From JBHJHK01 sp050330975 (GTDB taxonomy: Bacteria; Pseudomonadota; Gammaproteobacteria; Competibacterales; Competibacteraceae): a stretch of 20,146 nucleotides of DNA. This document shows, in pieces, positions 6,232 to 13,344 of this stretch. The position numbers were made by a program, and so were the translations under genes. Where the stretch lies: NCBI GenBank assembly GCA_050330975.1, contig JBHJHK010000172.1, positions 1 to 20,146 on the forward strand, read 5' to 3'. The notes under the pieces were generated by a model, which made no database searches, had not been told where the DNA came from, and saw only the letters and a program-made list of their open reading frames with translations. Positions within the stretch are counted from its first letter, which is position 1; each line of letters begins with the position of its first letter.

Positions 6232-6909
6232 CTACTGACCATTGCTGCGGCGGCCCGGCTGGTCCAAGCCAATGACGTCGATATCGAGGTTACTACGCCC
6301 GAGGTTGTCCGGCGGCTCGGAGCTGAAGTGGGTGATGCCGTTGGCATCAGTCCAGGTGTACACGGCCCCCCCTTGGGGGCGCTCGGGAGCGCTGTCCAGG
6401 GCGACCACCCACTCCTTGATCAGGGTGATGTAGCGCTCGGGGCCTGTGACGTAAATCAAGCCCCGGGCGGGAATGGAGCGCCAATAAAAGCGTTCGTCGT
6501 AAACGCCTAGCTCGCGCAGCTCCTGCTCGAAGGCGTCGACGGAGGTGCGATTGAGCCTGATGGTCTGGCTGACGAGTTCGTCTAGCTTGTAGATGTAGAG
6601 GGTCTTGCCGTCGAAGTACCAGGTGAGGTTGTAGGCGCGAACCAGCTGCTCGAAGATTTCCCGAGGGTAGCGGCTGGTGAAGTTCACGCTGACGGAGGCG
6701 TCGATTTCATCGCTGATGACCGCCGGCATGCCATGGCTGGTGGCCAAGCTCTTGAGGACGTCCCGCAGGGATTCTTCGTTGGCGTAGTAGGAGTAGGGTC
6801 TGTCGGGCCAATCGAGGCGCGCCGCTCGTGCTTCGAATGTCCAGCACAAGGCTAGTGAGAGAGCAGCGACGAATAGACCGTCGGTGAGTTGATGAACCGT
6901 AGAGCGCAT
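6232..6909 (-). CDS. sctC: SctC1: truncated T3SS secretin (N0/N1-type domains only) with a DUF4124-like tail
   Basis: 225 aa, against about 600 for YscC. Residues 1-29 are a signal peptide ending EARA. Residues about 30-108 match the secretin N0 region of YscC (LDWPDRPYSYYANEESLRD; YNLTWYFDGKTLYIYK). Residues about 110-172 match its next ring domain (FYWRSIPARGLIYVTGPERY). The frame then ends with VYTWTDANGITHFSSEPP (183-200), the signature of DUF4124, normally found at the start of periplasmic proteins. The beta-barrel secretin domain is absent, and the 81 bp downstream cannot encode it. GAGGTG lies 6 nt before ATG 6909, which fixes the start. In rhizobia the secretin is split into RhcC1 (N-terminal part) and RhcC2; this protein looks like an RhcC1 equivalent, so a partner elsewhere is likely. 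Confidence 0.85.
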   Translation of the reverse strand: MRSTVHQLTDGLFVAALSLALCWTFEARAARLDWPDRPYSYYANEESLRDVLKSLATSHGMPAVISDEIDASVSVNFTSRYPREIFEQLVRAYNLTWYFDGKTLYIYKLDELVSQTIRLNRTSVDAFEQELRELGVYDERFYWRSIPARGLIYVTGPERYITLIKEWVVALDSAPERPQGGAVYTWTDANGITHFSSEPPDNLGRSNLDIDVIGLDQPGRRSNGQ

Positions 6910-7519
6910 GTTGTACACCTCAATCCCTCGTGGATGGAACCGACTCGGCGAGAGTTTTCGTTTGTTCCGCCGAGTTGCCTTTCGGCCCCGGACGACCCGT
7001 CGACCGTCGCAATTCCCAGTGCTTGGGGTCGACCTGTACTCGCTCTGTACGGACCCACGACAACGCCGGTCAATGATACAACGCCAACGCGGTGTGGGCC
7101 AGCGCCAGAGCGTGGGGAGCGCGTTGGACCCCAGGCTTTTAACAAGCTGTTTTTGGTGGACAATTTGATTATTGCTTCCCCCGGAAGCCGCTGAAAGAAA
7201 AGTTTCATCATTTCGCGGTGGCGCCGGGGGAAGCACTTGGGGAAGGATGGGCAAAACCTCGCCGACGCCGGGGGGAGACTGGTAATATGGCAACACGGCT
7301 CGCCTTGGGGTGCAAGTGTTGTGCGAGGACAGGGACGAGATTGCGGTCTGGGACTCGCTGCGCCACCTGCGTCGCCCGCTTCCCATCGCCTCCGCCCACT
7401 CGGGAGAACCTTCGCCGTCGTCGATATCGGCATCAAACGACCCGATGGCCATCGACAAAACCGCCCCTTTGGACATCGCCCAGTTGCGATTCGTTGAGTT
7501 GAGTTAGGAGCCACACCCC
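6910..7519. promoter_or_regulatory. Divergent control region between the two T3SS arms
   Basis: These 610 bp separate the leftward sctC1 arm from the rightward sctX arm, and I see no convincing gene. The frame running upstream of sctC1 to 7476 is open but low-complexity, with no family features. The only AT-rich patch is about 7135-7220. On its minus strand TTGTCC, 16 bp, TAAAAG is a weak sigma70-like pair that could drive sctC1. On the plus strand TGGTAATAT near 7279-7287 is a possible extended -10 for sctX. The region also holds a 12-bp inverted repeat, listed separately. AGGAG at 7506-7510 is the ribosome site of sctX. Confidence 0.45.
7173..7235. repeat. Long inverted repeat in the divergent control region
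   Basis: TGCTTCCCCCGG (7173-7184) and CCGGGGGAAGCA (7224-7235) are perfect 12-bp complements. The 39-bp spacer contains smaller nested pairs, CCGC/GCGG and TGAAA/TTTCA, so the whole could form a cruciform or, as RNA, a long hairpin. Its place in the AT-rich heart of the divergent region suggests an operator or an element insulating the two arms. The function is inferred. Confidence 0.6.
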
Positions 7520-7897
7520 ATGAGCAGTCGCCACAACAACTTCGACATCGGCGTCGAACGCCTCGTCCAGCGGGCGAACGACGATCCAAGCCTGCCCCAG
7601 CGCAGCAAAATCACCCCCTCCGGGGAAACCATTGCCAGCGCCCTCGACGAAGTCTTCCAGTTGGGTCCTTCTCTGGAAAAGGCCGCCTTGGAGGCTTTGC
7701 AGCCCCGCATCCTCGATCCGCGGATCTTTGAGCCCCACATCCAACAGCGCCTCCTCGGCGAGGCCTGCCAGATCCTCGCTTTGATCAGCAAGCAGAAAAA
7801 CAGCCGCGAATGCGCCCTGGCCGCCCAGCTGCTGCTGGAGAAGCAACAGCTCCAGGCCGCCGCCCAGGCCCAGCGCAACCTCATCCTCGGAGGCTAG
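7520..7897 (+). CDS. sctX: SctX, early T3SS export factor (YscX family)
   Basis: 125 aa, against 122 for Yersinia YscX. The start FDIGVERLVQ, the central LPQRSKITPSGETIASALDE and the C-terminal ECALAAQLLLEKQQLQAA parallel YscX segments (IGIEKL; LPDRYALPPDG; LQAAAALLKCQQ). YscX is exported early, binds YscY and the SctV cytoplasmic ring, and is needed for secretion of all later substrates in Yersinia. AGGAG lies 9 nt before ATG 7520. It is the first gene of the rightward arm, and the next gene starts 4 bp after its stop. In Yersinia yopN, tyeA and sycN precede yscX; none of them is here. SctX is a marker of the Ysc lineage. Confidence 0.85.
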   Translation: MSSRHNNFDIGVERLVQRANDDPSLPQRSKITPSGETIASALDEVFQLGPSLEKAALEALQPRILDPRIFEPHIQQRLLGEACQILALISKQKNSRECALAAQLLLEKQQLQAAAQAQRNLILGG

Positions 7898-7901
7898 GGC
7901 C

Positions 7902-8297
7902 ATGAGCGACGCCAAGGCCAATGTGGCCAACATGAACCAGGCCCGCAAGGCTCCGGTGGCCATCCCGGAGTTTACCCCTCAGCATCGGGATGCCCTGTTG
8001 TTGGCGATTTACAAGATGCTCCAGCACCAACAGCCCCAACAGGCCATGGTGTTGCTGCGGGCCATTCTCCTCGTCCAACCCAAGGAAACTCGACTCCTCA
8101 AATACCTGGCCTATGCCCAGGTGGCGTTGAACCAGCACAAAGACGCCCTAAAAACCGTCGAATTGTGTATGGAAGACGGCGATGCCGTCGACCCCGTGGT
8201 TTACCTCATTCAAAGCTGGGCCCTCCAGGGTCTGGAGCGCAAGGATGAAGCCCGGGCTCAGTTCCGTCGCTATGTCGAGATGTTGAATCTGTCATGA
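7902..8297 (+). CDS. sctY: SctY, TPR chaperone partner of SctX (YscY family)
   Basis: 131 aa with TPR-like helical pairs: RDALLLAIYKMLQHQQPQQA (about 30-50), TRLLKYLAYAQVALNQHKDAL (about 66-86) and PVVYLIQSWALQGLERKDEA (about 97-116). YscY (114 aa) is a cytoplasmic chaperone that binds YscX and the SctV C-terminal domain. The sctX-sctY-sctV order is that of yscX-yscY-lcrD. GGAGG at 7889-7893 lies 8 nt before the ATG, inside the end of sctX. The gene ends in an ATGA overlap with sctV, pointing to coupled translation. The N-terminal 25 residues are extra relative to YscY. The call is strong because pattern and synteny agree. Confidence 0.85.
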   Translation: MSDAKANVANMNQARKAPVAIPEFTPQHRDALLLAIYKMLQHQQPQQAMVLLRAILLVQPKETRLLKYLAYAQVALNQHKDALKTVELCMEDGDAVDPVVYLIQSWALQGLERKDEARAQFRRYVEMLNLS

Positions 8298-10447
8298 ACA
8301 CCCAAAAGATCCAGTCACTGCTGCTGGCGATGACCAGCCGCAACGATATAGTGTTGGCGGTTTTCCTGATCAGCATCGTGTTCATGATCGTGTTGCCCAT
8401 GCCCACGATCTTGGTGGACGTGCTGATCGCCCTCAACATGACCGTCAGCGCGCTGTTGTTGATGTTGAGTATTTACATTCCCACGCCCACGTCGTTTTCG
8501 GCCTTTCCCTCGGTATTGCTGTTCACCACCTTGTTTCGCCTGGCCCTATCCATCACCACCACCCGGTTGATCTTGCTCGAAGCCGACGCCGGGGACATCG
8601 TCTACACCTTTGGCAATTTCGTGGTCCAGGGCAACATGGTGGTGGGGGTGATCATCTTTTTGATCATCACCATCGTCCAGTTCATGGTGATCACCAAGGG
8701 CTCGGAGCGGGTGGCCGAGGTGAGTGCCCGCTTCACCCTCGACGCCATGCCCGGCAAGCAAATGAGCATCGACGCCGACATGCGGGCCGGCAACATCACC
8801 CAAGACCAAGCCCGGGCCCGGCGCCAGGAGTTGGCCAAGGAGAGCCAGATGTACGGCGCCATGGACGGGGCGATGAAGTTCGTCAAGGGCGACGCCATGG
8901 CGGGCTTGTGTATCACCGCCATCAACATCGTCGGCGGCATCGCCATCGGCGTCACCCAGATGGGTATGAGCGCCGGCGAAGCGGCCAACATCTTCACCAT
9001 CCTCACCATCGGCGACGGCTTGGTGGCCCAGATTCCCGCCCTGTTTATCTCCATCACCGCCGGTATCATCGTCACCCGGGTCAACGCCGGTCCGGGCAGC
9101 GAGGAGGACCCCGACGCCGCCAACATGGGGAAAGAGATCGGCGAGCAGCTTTTGGGCCAGCCCAAGGCGCTGATGTTCGTCGCCGCCATCTGTGTGATCT
9201 TCGGTCTGATCCCCGGCTTTCCCACCCTGATCTTCTTCGCCATCGGCGCCATCGTCGGCGGTTTGGGTTTTACCCTCCAGGGCATTAAAACCCGTAGCCA
9301 TCTGACAGAAGACGGCGGCATAAGTGTCCCCGGAGACGGCGTCAAGGGTGGAGCGGTGCAGCCGGCCGAAGTCACCGGGGCCACGGTGCCGCTGTTGGTG
9401 GATCTGTCGGATTCGTTGCGCACCGCCGTCGTCCCCGAGATGCTCAATATGGAGCTGGCCCGGGTGCGCCGCGCCCTGTTCCAGGACCTGGGGGTGCCTT
9501 TCCCCGGGGTACATTTGCGGTTTAACAACCAACTCGCCGACGACCACTACGTCCTTCACCTCCAGGAGGTGCCGGTGTCCCGGGGTCAGCTGCGCCCCGA
9601 CCACGTATTTGTCCTGGAAAACCCCGACCAACTGGATCTGCTCGACGTCCCCCACGAGAAGGGCGATCCCTTCTTGCCCGGAGTCGCCACCTTGTGGGTG
9701 CCGGGGGAACACGAGGGCAAGCTCCGGGAAGCCGGCGTCGGGGTGCTCAACGGCTCCCAGTTGCTCTGCCACCACCTGGCCTTGGTCCTCAGGCGCTACG
9801 CGGCGGAGTTCATCGGCGTTCAGGAGACCAAGCATCTCCTCACCCAAGCCGAGGAGCGCTACGGCGAATTGGTCCAGGAGGTGCAGCGGGCGGTGCCCAT
9901 CCCCAAGATGGCGGAGATCCTCCGCCGCTTGGTGACCGAGGATATCTCCATCCGCAACCTGCGGGCGATTCTAGAGGCGCTGGTGGAGTGGGGCGAGAAG
10001 GAAAAGGACACCGGCGCCCTCACCGAGTACGTCCGCAGCGGCCTCAAGCGCTATATCAGCTACAAGTACAGCGGTGGGCAGAACGCGTTGTCGGTGTTTA
10101 TGCTCGACCCCAAGGTGGAAGAGACCATCCGCGGCAGTATCCGCCAGACCCCCGCCGGAAGCTTTTTGGCGTTGGATCCCAACACCTCGCGGACGCTCTT
10201 GGAGCGCATCAAGCGCACCGTGGGGGATTTGTCCCGCCACTCCACGGTACCGGTGCTCCTCACCGCCATGGACATCCGCCGCTACGTGCGCAAGCTCATC
10301 GAACAAGAGCTCTTCGAGTTGCCAGTGCTGTCTTATCAAGAGCTCGCCCAGGAAATTTCCGTTCAACCCATCAGTCGGATTGCTCTGACTCAGGAGGCCA
10401 ACCGTGGGGCTGCACCAGCTAACCAGCGTGCTGCGAACCGCCGTTGA
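8294..10447 (+). CDS. sctV: SctV, major export-gate protein (LcrD/YscV/FlhA family)
   Basis: 717 aa, near the 700 aa norm. The N-terminal half has about seven or eight membrane helices (e.g. 19-40, 42-62, 107-131, 198-220, 290-330). The family signature lies in the first part (FPSVLLFTTLFRLALSITTT at 71-90), followed by the FHIPEP loop (DAMPGKQMSIDADMRAG, about 150-166). Residues about 370-717 form the cytoplasmic domain that assembles a nine-part ring and receives substrate-chaperone complexes. The start overlaps the sctY stop as ATGA. The last 44 bp overlap the beginning of sctN. FlhA is related, but the T3SS neighbours and absence of flagellar genes make SctV the clear call. Confidence 0.96.
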   Translation: MNTQKIQSLLLAMTSRNDIVLAVFLISIVFMIVLPMPTILVDVLIALNMTVSALLLMLSIYIPTPTSFSAFPSVLLFTTLFRLALSITTTRLILLEADAGDIVYTFGNFVVQGNMVVGVIIFLIITIVQFMVITKGSERVAEVSARFTLDAMPGKQMSIDADMRAGNITQDQARARRQELAKESQMYGAMDGAMKFVKGDAMAGLCITAINIVGGIAIGVTQMGMSAGEAANIFTILTIGDGLVAQIPALFISITAGIIVTRVNAGPGSEEDPDAANMGKEIGEQLLGQPKALMFVAAICVIFGLIPGFPTLIFFAIGAIVGGLGFTLQGIKTRSHLTEDGGISVPGDGVKGGAVQPAEVTGATVPLLVDLSDSLRTAVVPEMLNMELARVRRALFQDLGVPFPGVHLRFNNQLADDHYVLHLQEVPVSRGQLRPDHVFVLENPDQLDLLDVPHEKGDPFLPGVATLWVPGEHEGKLREAGVGVLNGSQLLCHHLALVLRRYAAEFIGVQETKHLLTQAEERYGELVQEVQRAVPIPKMAEILRRLVTEDISIRNLRAILEALVEWGEKEKDTGALTEYVRSGLKRYISYKYSGGQNALSVFMLDPKVEETIRGSIRQTPAGSFLALDPNTSRTLLERIKRTVGDLSRHSTVPVLLTAMDIRRYVRKLIEQELFELPVLSYQELAQEISVQPISRIALTQEANRGAAPANQRAANRR

Positions 10448-11732
10448 GGAGGTTCAACCTCTGGTGGTCCGCGGCCGCGTACTCGAGGTCACCGGAACCA
10501 TTATCAAAGCCGTCGCCCCCCAGGCCAAGGTGGGGGAGCTGTGCATTCTGCAAAACCCCGGGGAGGACAGCGAACTCCCCGCCGAGGTGGTGGGATTTGC
10601 CAAAAACGCCACCTTGTTGACCCCCTTGGGGGAGATGTACGGGGTCTCCAATATCACCGAAGTGATCCCCACGGGTAGGATGCACGAGATCCCCGTGGGG
10701 CCCCAGCTGTTGGGGCGGGTCTTGGACGGCATGGGCAAGCCCATGGACGCCGCCCAAATGGGCCCCTTGGTGGGGGAGAAGACCTATCCGGTCTACGCCG
10801 ATGCCCCCGACCCGTTGACCCGGGGGGTGATTCACAAGCCCCTCTCCCTGGGGCTTCGGGTGTTCGACACCCTGTTGACCTGCGGCGAGGGCCAGCGGGT
10901 GGGGATCTTCGCCGCTGCCGGGGTGGGCAAAAGTACCCTCATGGGCCAGTTGGTCAAGGGGGCCGACGTCGATGTCATCGTCATCGCCCTCATCGGCGAA
11001 CGGGGCCGGGAAGTGCGGGAGTTCATCGAAAAGGAATTGGGCGAACACGGCATGAAGAAGTCGGTGTTGGTCATCGCCACTTCCAACAAGTCCTCCATGG
11101 AGCGTTCCAAGGCCGCCTATGTGGCCACAGCCATCGCCGAGTACTTCCGCGACGAGGGCAAAAAGGTCCTGTTGATGATGGACTCCCTCACCCGCTTTGC
11201 CCGGGCCCAGCGGGAGATCGGTCTGGCCGCCGGCGAGGCCCCCACCCGCAAGGGCTATCCGCCGTCGTTTTTCACCGCCCTGCCAAAGCTTGTGGAGCGC
11301 CCGGGTCTGGCCACCGGCAAGGGCTCCATCACCGCCCTGTACACCGTCTTGGTGGAGGGGGACGACATGAATGAACCGGTGGCCGACGAGACCCGGGGTC
11401 TCATCGACGGCCACGTCATCATGTCCCGGGCGTTGGCGGCGGCGACCCACTATCCGGCCGTCGATGCCCTCCAGAGCTTGAGCCGGGTCATGGGGGCGGT
11501 GGTCACCAAGGAGCACAAAAAGGCCGCCTCCCGCTGTCGCGAGCTCATGGCCAAGTACAAGGAGATCGAGATGTTGGTGAAGATCGGCGAGTACAAAAAG
11601 GGCAGCGACAAGCTGGGGGACGAGGCCATCGCCAAGATCGACGAGATCAACAAAATGCTCAAACAGGGTCTGGAGGAGAAGACCTCGTTTGACGACGCCG
11701 TGGCCATGCTGCGGAAGATCACTGGGGTGTAG
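10404..11732 (+). CDS. sctN: SctN, T3SS ATPase (YscN/FliI family)
   Basis: 442 aa, the normal length. It carries an F1-type nucleotide-binding core: Walker A GVGKST at 173-178, the VIALIGERGREVREFIEK stretch (about 193-210), Walker B VLLMMDS with Asp260, and TRKGYPPSFFTALPKLVERPG. The hexameric ATPase separates substrates from chaperones at the cytoplasmic base and is driven with SctL and SctO as partners. I take GTG 10404 as the start because AGGAGG (10392-10397) lies 6 nt upstream; this places the start 44 bp inside sctV. The N-terminal beta domain begins about residue 20. The next gene, sctO, starts 2 bp after the stop. Confidence 0.96.
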   Translation: MGLHQLTSVLRTAVEEVQPLVVRGRVLEVTGTIIKAVAPQAKVGELCILQNPGEDSELPAEVVGFAKNATLLTPLGEMYGVSNITEVIPTGRMHEIPVGPQLLGRVLDGMGKPMDAAQMGPLVGEKTYPVYADAPDPLTRGVIHKPLSLGLRVFDTLLTCGEGQRVGIFAAAGVGKSTLMGQLVKGADVDVIVIALIGERGREVREFIEKELGEHGMKKSVLVIATSNKSSMERSKAAYVATAIAEYFRDEGKKVLLMMDSLTRFARAQREIGLAAGEAPTRKGYPPSFFTALPKLVERPGLATGKGSITALYTVLVEGDDMNEPVADETRGLIDGHVIMSRALAAATHYPAVDALQSLSRVMGAVVTKEHKKAASRCRELMAKYKEIEMLVKIGEYKKGSDKLGDEAIAKIDEINKMLKQGLEEKTSFDDAVAMLRKITGV

Positions 11733-11734
11733 CC

Positions 11735-12223
11735 GTGTCTTTGAAACCCGTCTTGAAAATCCGCCAATCCCGGGTCAAGGAAGCCGATGACAAAGTGCGG
11801 GCCTGTAAGGCGGTGGTCCGGGAAAAGTTGGCTGCCCAGGAGCAAGCTGAACAGAATCTCGCCGCATTTAGAACATCCCGCCCCGACCGGGAAGCGGCGC
11901 TATTTGACGCCATGAAGGGCAAGACCTTGGGGGTCAGTGCCTTCGACGACTACCGGGCCGGACTGCGCAATATGGACCTGGAGGAAAAGCGCCTGGGCGA
12001 ACTCATCAACGAGGTCAAAAAGGAAGTCAAAAAGGTCGAAAAGGACTTGGAAAAAGCCACCAAGGAGTACGACACCATCGTGCGGTCGGTGGAGAAGCTC
12101 GAGGAATTTGTCAAGCTAGAGCGCGAGGAGGAAGCCCGCCTGGCGGCCGAGGCCGAGGAGGCGGAAATGGAAGACTTTCTCCTGGCCAAAATGAGCCGAC
12201 GGGGTGGGGCGGACGAGGACTGA
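11735..12223 (+). CDS. sctO: SctO, ATPase central stalk protein (YscO/FliJ family)
   Basis: 162 aa, almost entirely charged helix: two long coiled-coil arms (about 15-60 and 75-145) with heptad-like KVEKDLEKATKEYDTIVRSV, as in YscO and FliJ, which act as the stalk inside the SctN hexamer. Start GTG 11735 is 2 bp after the sctN stop, the usual sctN-sctO arrangement; its ribosome site is weak, so it probably relies on coupling. The start SLKPVLKIRQSRVKEADDK has the YscO-type K-x-R-x-x-R-V-K-x-A pattern. In Yersinia sctP and sctQ follow; here the operon ends and an opposing gene follows. Confidence 0.85.
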   Translation: MSLKPVLKIRQSRVKEADDKVRACKAVVREKLAAQEQAEQNLAAFRTSRPDREAALFDAMKGKTLGVSAFDDYRAGLRNMDLEEKRLGELINEVKKEVKKVEKDLEKATKEYDTIVRSVEKLEEFVKLEREEEARLAAEAEEAEMEDFLLAKMSRRGGADED

Positions 12224-12268
12224 GGGTCCGAGCCCTACCCCGGGACCCCGCCTCGAGCCGTCCCTCAG
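12220..12268. terminator. Possible bidirectional terminator-like dyad between convergent stops
   Basis: CTGAGGG (12220-12226) and CCCTCAG (12262-12268) are perfect complements and contain the stop codons of sctO and of the opposing gene. An inner GGGTCC/GGACCC pair (12224-12229 with a partner near 12242-12248) could form instead. There is no T-run on either side, so factor-independent termination is doubtful, but the placement suits a shared transcription end. Confidence 0.35.
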
Positions 12269-12936
12269 AGCAGTTCAGCTCGCATGATGGACAGGTCGTC
12301 GGTCTCTTCGGCCCACTGCTCGAGGAGGGGCAGGGGGTAGTGGGCGAGGCGCCGGACCTTGCGCCGTTCGGGGTTTAACCCGCGCTGCTTGCAGTACATC
12401 AAGAAGCGCCGCGCCAGGCGCGAGGCGTCCCGGGGAGACAGGTCGTCGAGCCCCTTCTCCTTGAGAAAATCCGTAAAGCCCACGTAGTCCGCCGGCAGGG
12501 CGTCGGGATCCACAAAGGCTGACTCTTCGGAGGGGTCATCGAAGGCTTCGGGGTCGAGGTTGCTTTGCTGGACCTCGGGGATGACCGTCGAGGCAGGCGC
12601 CCCCTGGGACACTGCTTGGGCCGGCAGGTTGGCCGCCGTGGCCTCTGGTGGGGGAGTTGGCGTCTCGCCGGCCCCGTTGGTGTCGGCCACCGTGGCCGTG
12701 CCGGCGAGTGCCAGGGCGCCCACGTCTTGTTGGAGTTGGGCGGACAGACGGGGTAACATCTGGGTTACCGCCGCTGGAAAACCGTGGTGGTTGAGGACGT
12801 GGGCCACCATTTCTCGTCGGGTATTCACATCGGGATGGCAAGTGGCGAAGATCCACTCGAGCACTTGGATATCATCCTGGAGACGCCGTCCGGGGGCGCG
12901 CGTCAGCGTGAAGCTCTCCGGGGGTGCGTGGGTCAT
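12265..12936 (-). CDS. Hypothetical protein convergent to sctO
   Basis: I do not recognise this protein. With the start at ATG 12936 it has 223 aa. AAGGA lies 9 nt upstream of that codon, a better spacing than for the ATGs at 12945 or 12990; the open frame itself reaches back to 13107. It has three parts: an N-terminal helical segment (about 10-75, RLQDDIQVLEWIFATCHPDV), a P/A/T/E-rich linker (about 85-140) and a C-terminal basic helical segment (about 145-223, with DLSPRDASRLARRFLMYCKQ and LNPERRKVRRLAHYPLPLLE). There is no signal peptide or membrane helix. Codon use resembles its GC-rich neighbours, and it covers the whole gap, so it is probably real. It could be a T3SS accessory protein or substrate given its position, or unrelated. 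Confidence 0.65.
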   Translation of the reverse strand: MTHAPPESFTLTRAPGRRLQDDIQVLEWIFATCHPDVNTRREMVAHVLNHHGFPAAVTQMLPRLSAQLQQDVGALALAGTATVADTNGAGETPTPPPEATAANLPAQAVSQGAPASTVIPEVQQSNLDPEAFDDPSEESAFVDPDALPADYVGFTDFLKEKGLDDLSPRDASRLARRFLMYCKQRGLNPERRKVRRLAHYPLPLLEQWAEETDDLSIMRAELL

Positions 12937-13344
12937 GGCACTCATTCCTTGTTGAGTAGAGTTTTGTGGGGCAAATGCGGCACGACTCATCGGCAAACTC
13001 GGCGGGGAGACGTTCTGTCCCGGCGAATTGTCGAGCGTCCTTGCTCGCAGGCACATGGACCACCTATAAAGTACAAGATATTCACCACGGGGTACACAGC
13101 GGGCCATACGGGGCGGTGGTAGTGTCGATGCACAGACGCCAACGATTGTGGCTAGCGGCTATTCTAGACGACAGTACCCCCAGGGGGTCAAACGGATTGT
13201 CCGCCACCCCTGTGCCAAATTGTCCCGGGTCTTGTCCCCACAGGATGGCTCACCGACCGTGTCGGCCATGGTGCCCTGAGGCCCTGGGGCGATAAACCCG
13301 GATTGGGTCGATCACGCCCCCGCTGAGGGCCACCATCTCCTGCC
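12937..13344. promoter_or_regulatory. Divergent intergenic region
   Basis: 408 bp between the unknown leftward gene and the rightward glycosyltransferase. The only AT-rich patch, about 13063-13084, holds TATAGG on the minus strand as a weak -10 candidate for the unknown gene. An odd palindrome ACCCCC-A-GGGGGT lies at 13176-13188 and could be a protein-binding site. I see no RNA gene. The frames reading through the region have no family features. Confidence 0.3.

Noticed and set aside
6910..7476. Open leftward frame of 189 codons continuing upstream of the sctC1 ATG
   Set aside because: It is low-complexity with no family features, and it would bury the signal peptide. GAGGTG plus ATG at 6909 and the YscC-like N-terminus fix the start there.
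8546..9847. Leftward 433-codon open frame antisense to sctV
   Set aside because: It is a composition shadow of a GC-rich gene: the product is H/D/G/E-rich, without domains, and sctV is certain.
10419..11516. Leftward 365-codon open frame antisense to sctN
   Set aside because: Shadow of the SctN coding sequence; no family features.
8294..11732. Flagellar FlhA/FliI instead of SctV/SctN
   Set aside because: Neighbours sctX, sctY, sctO and the injectisome ring genes, and no flagellar genes, argue against it.
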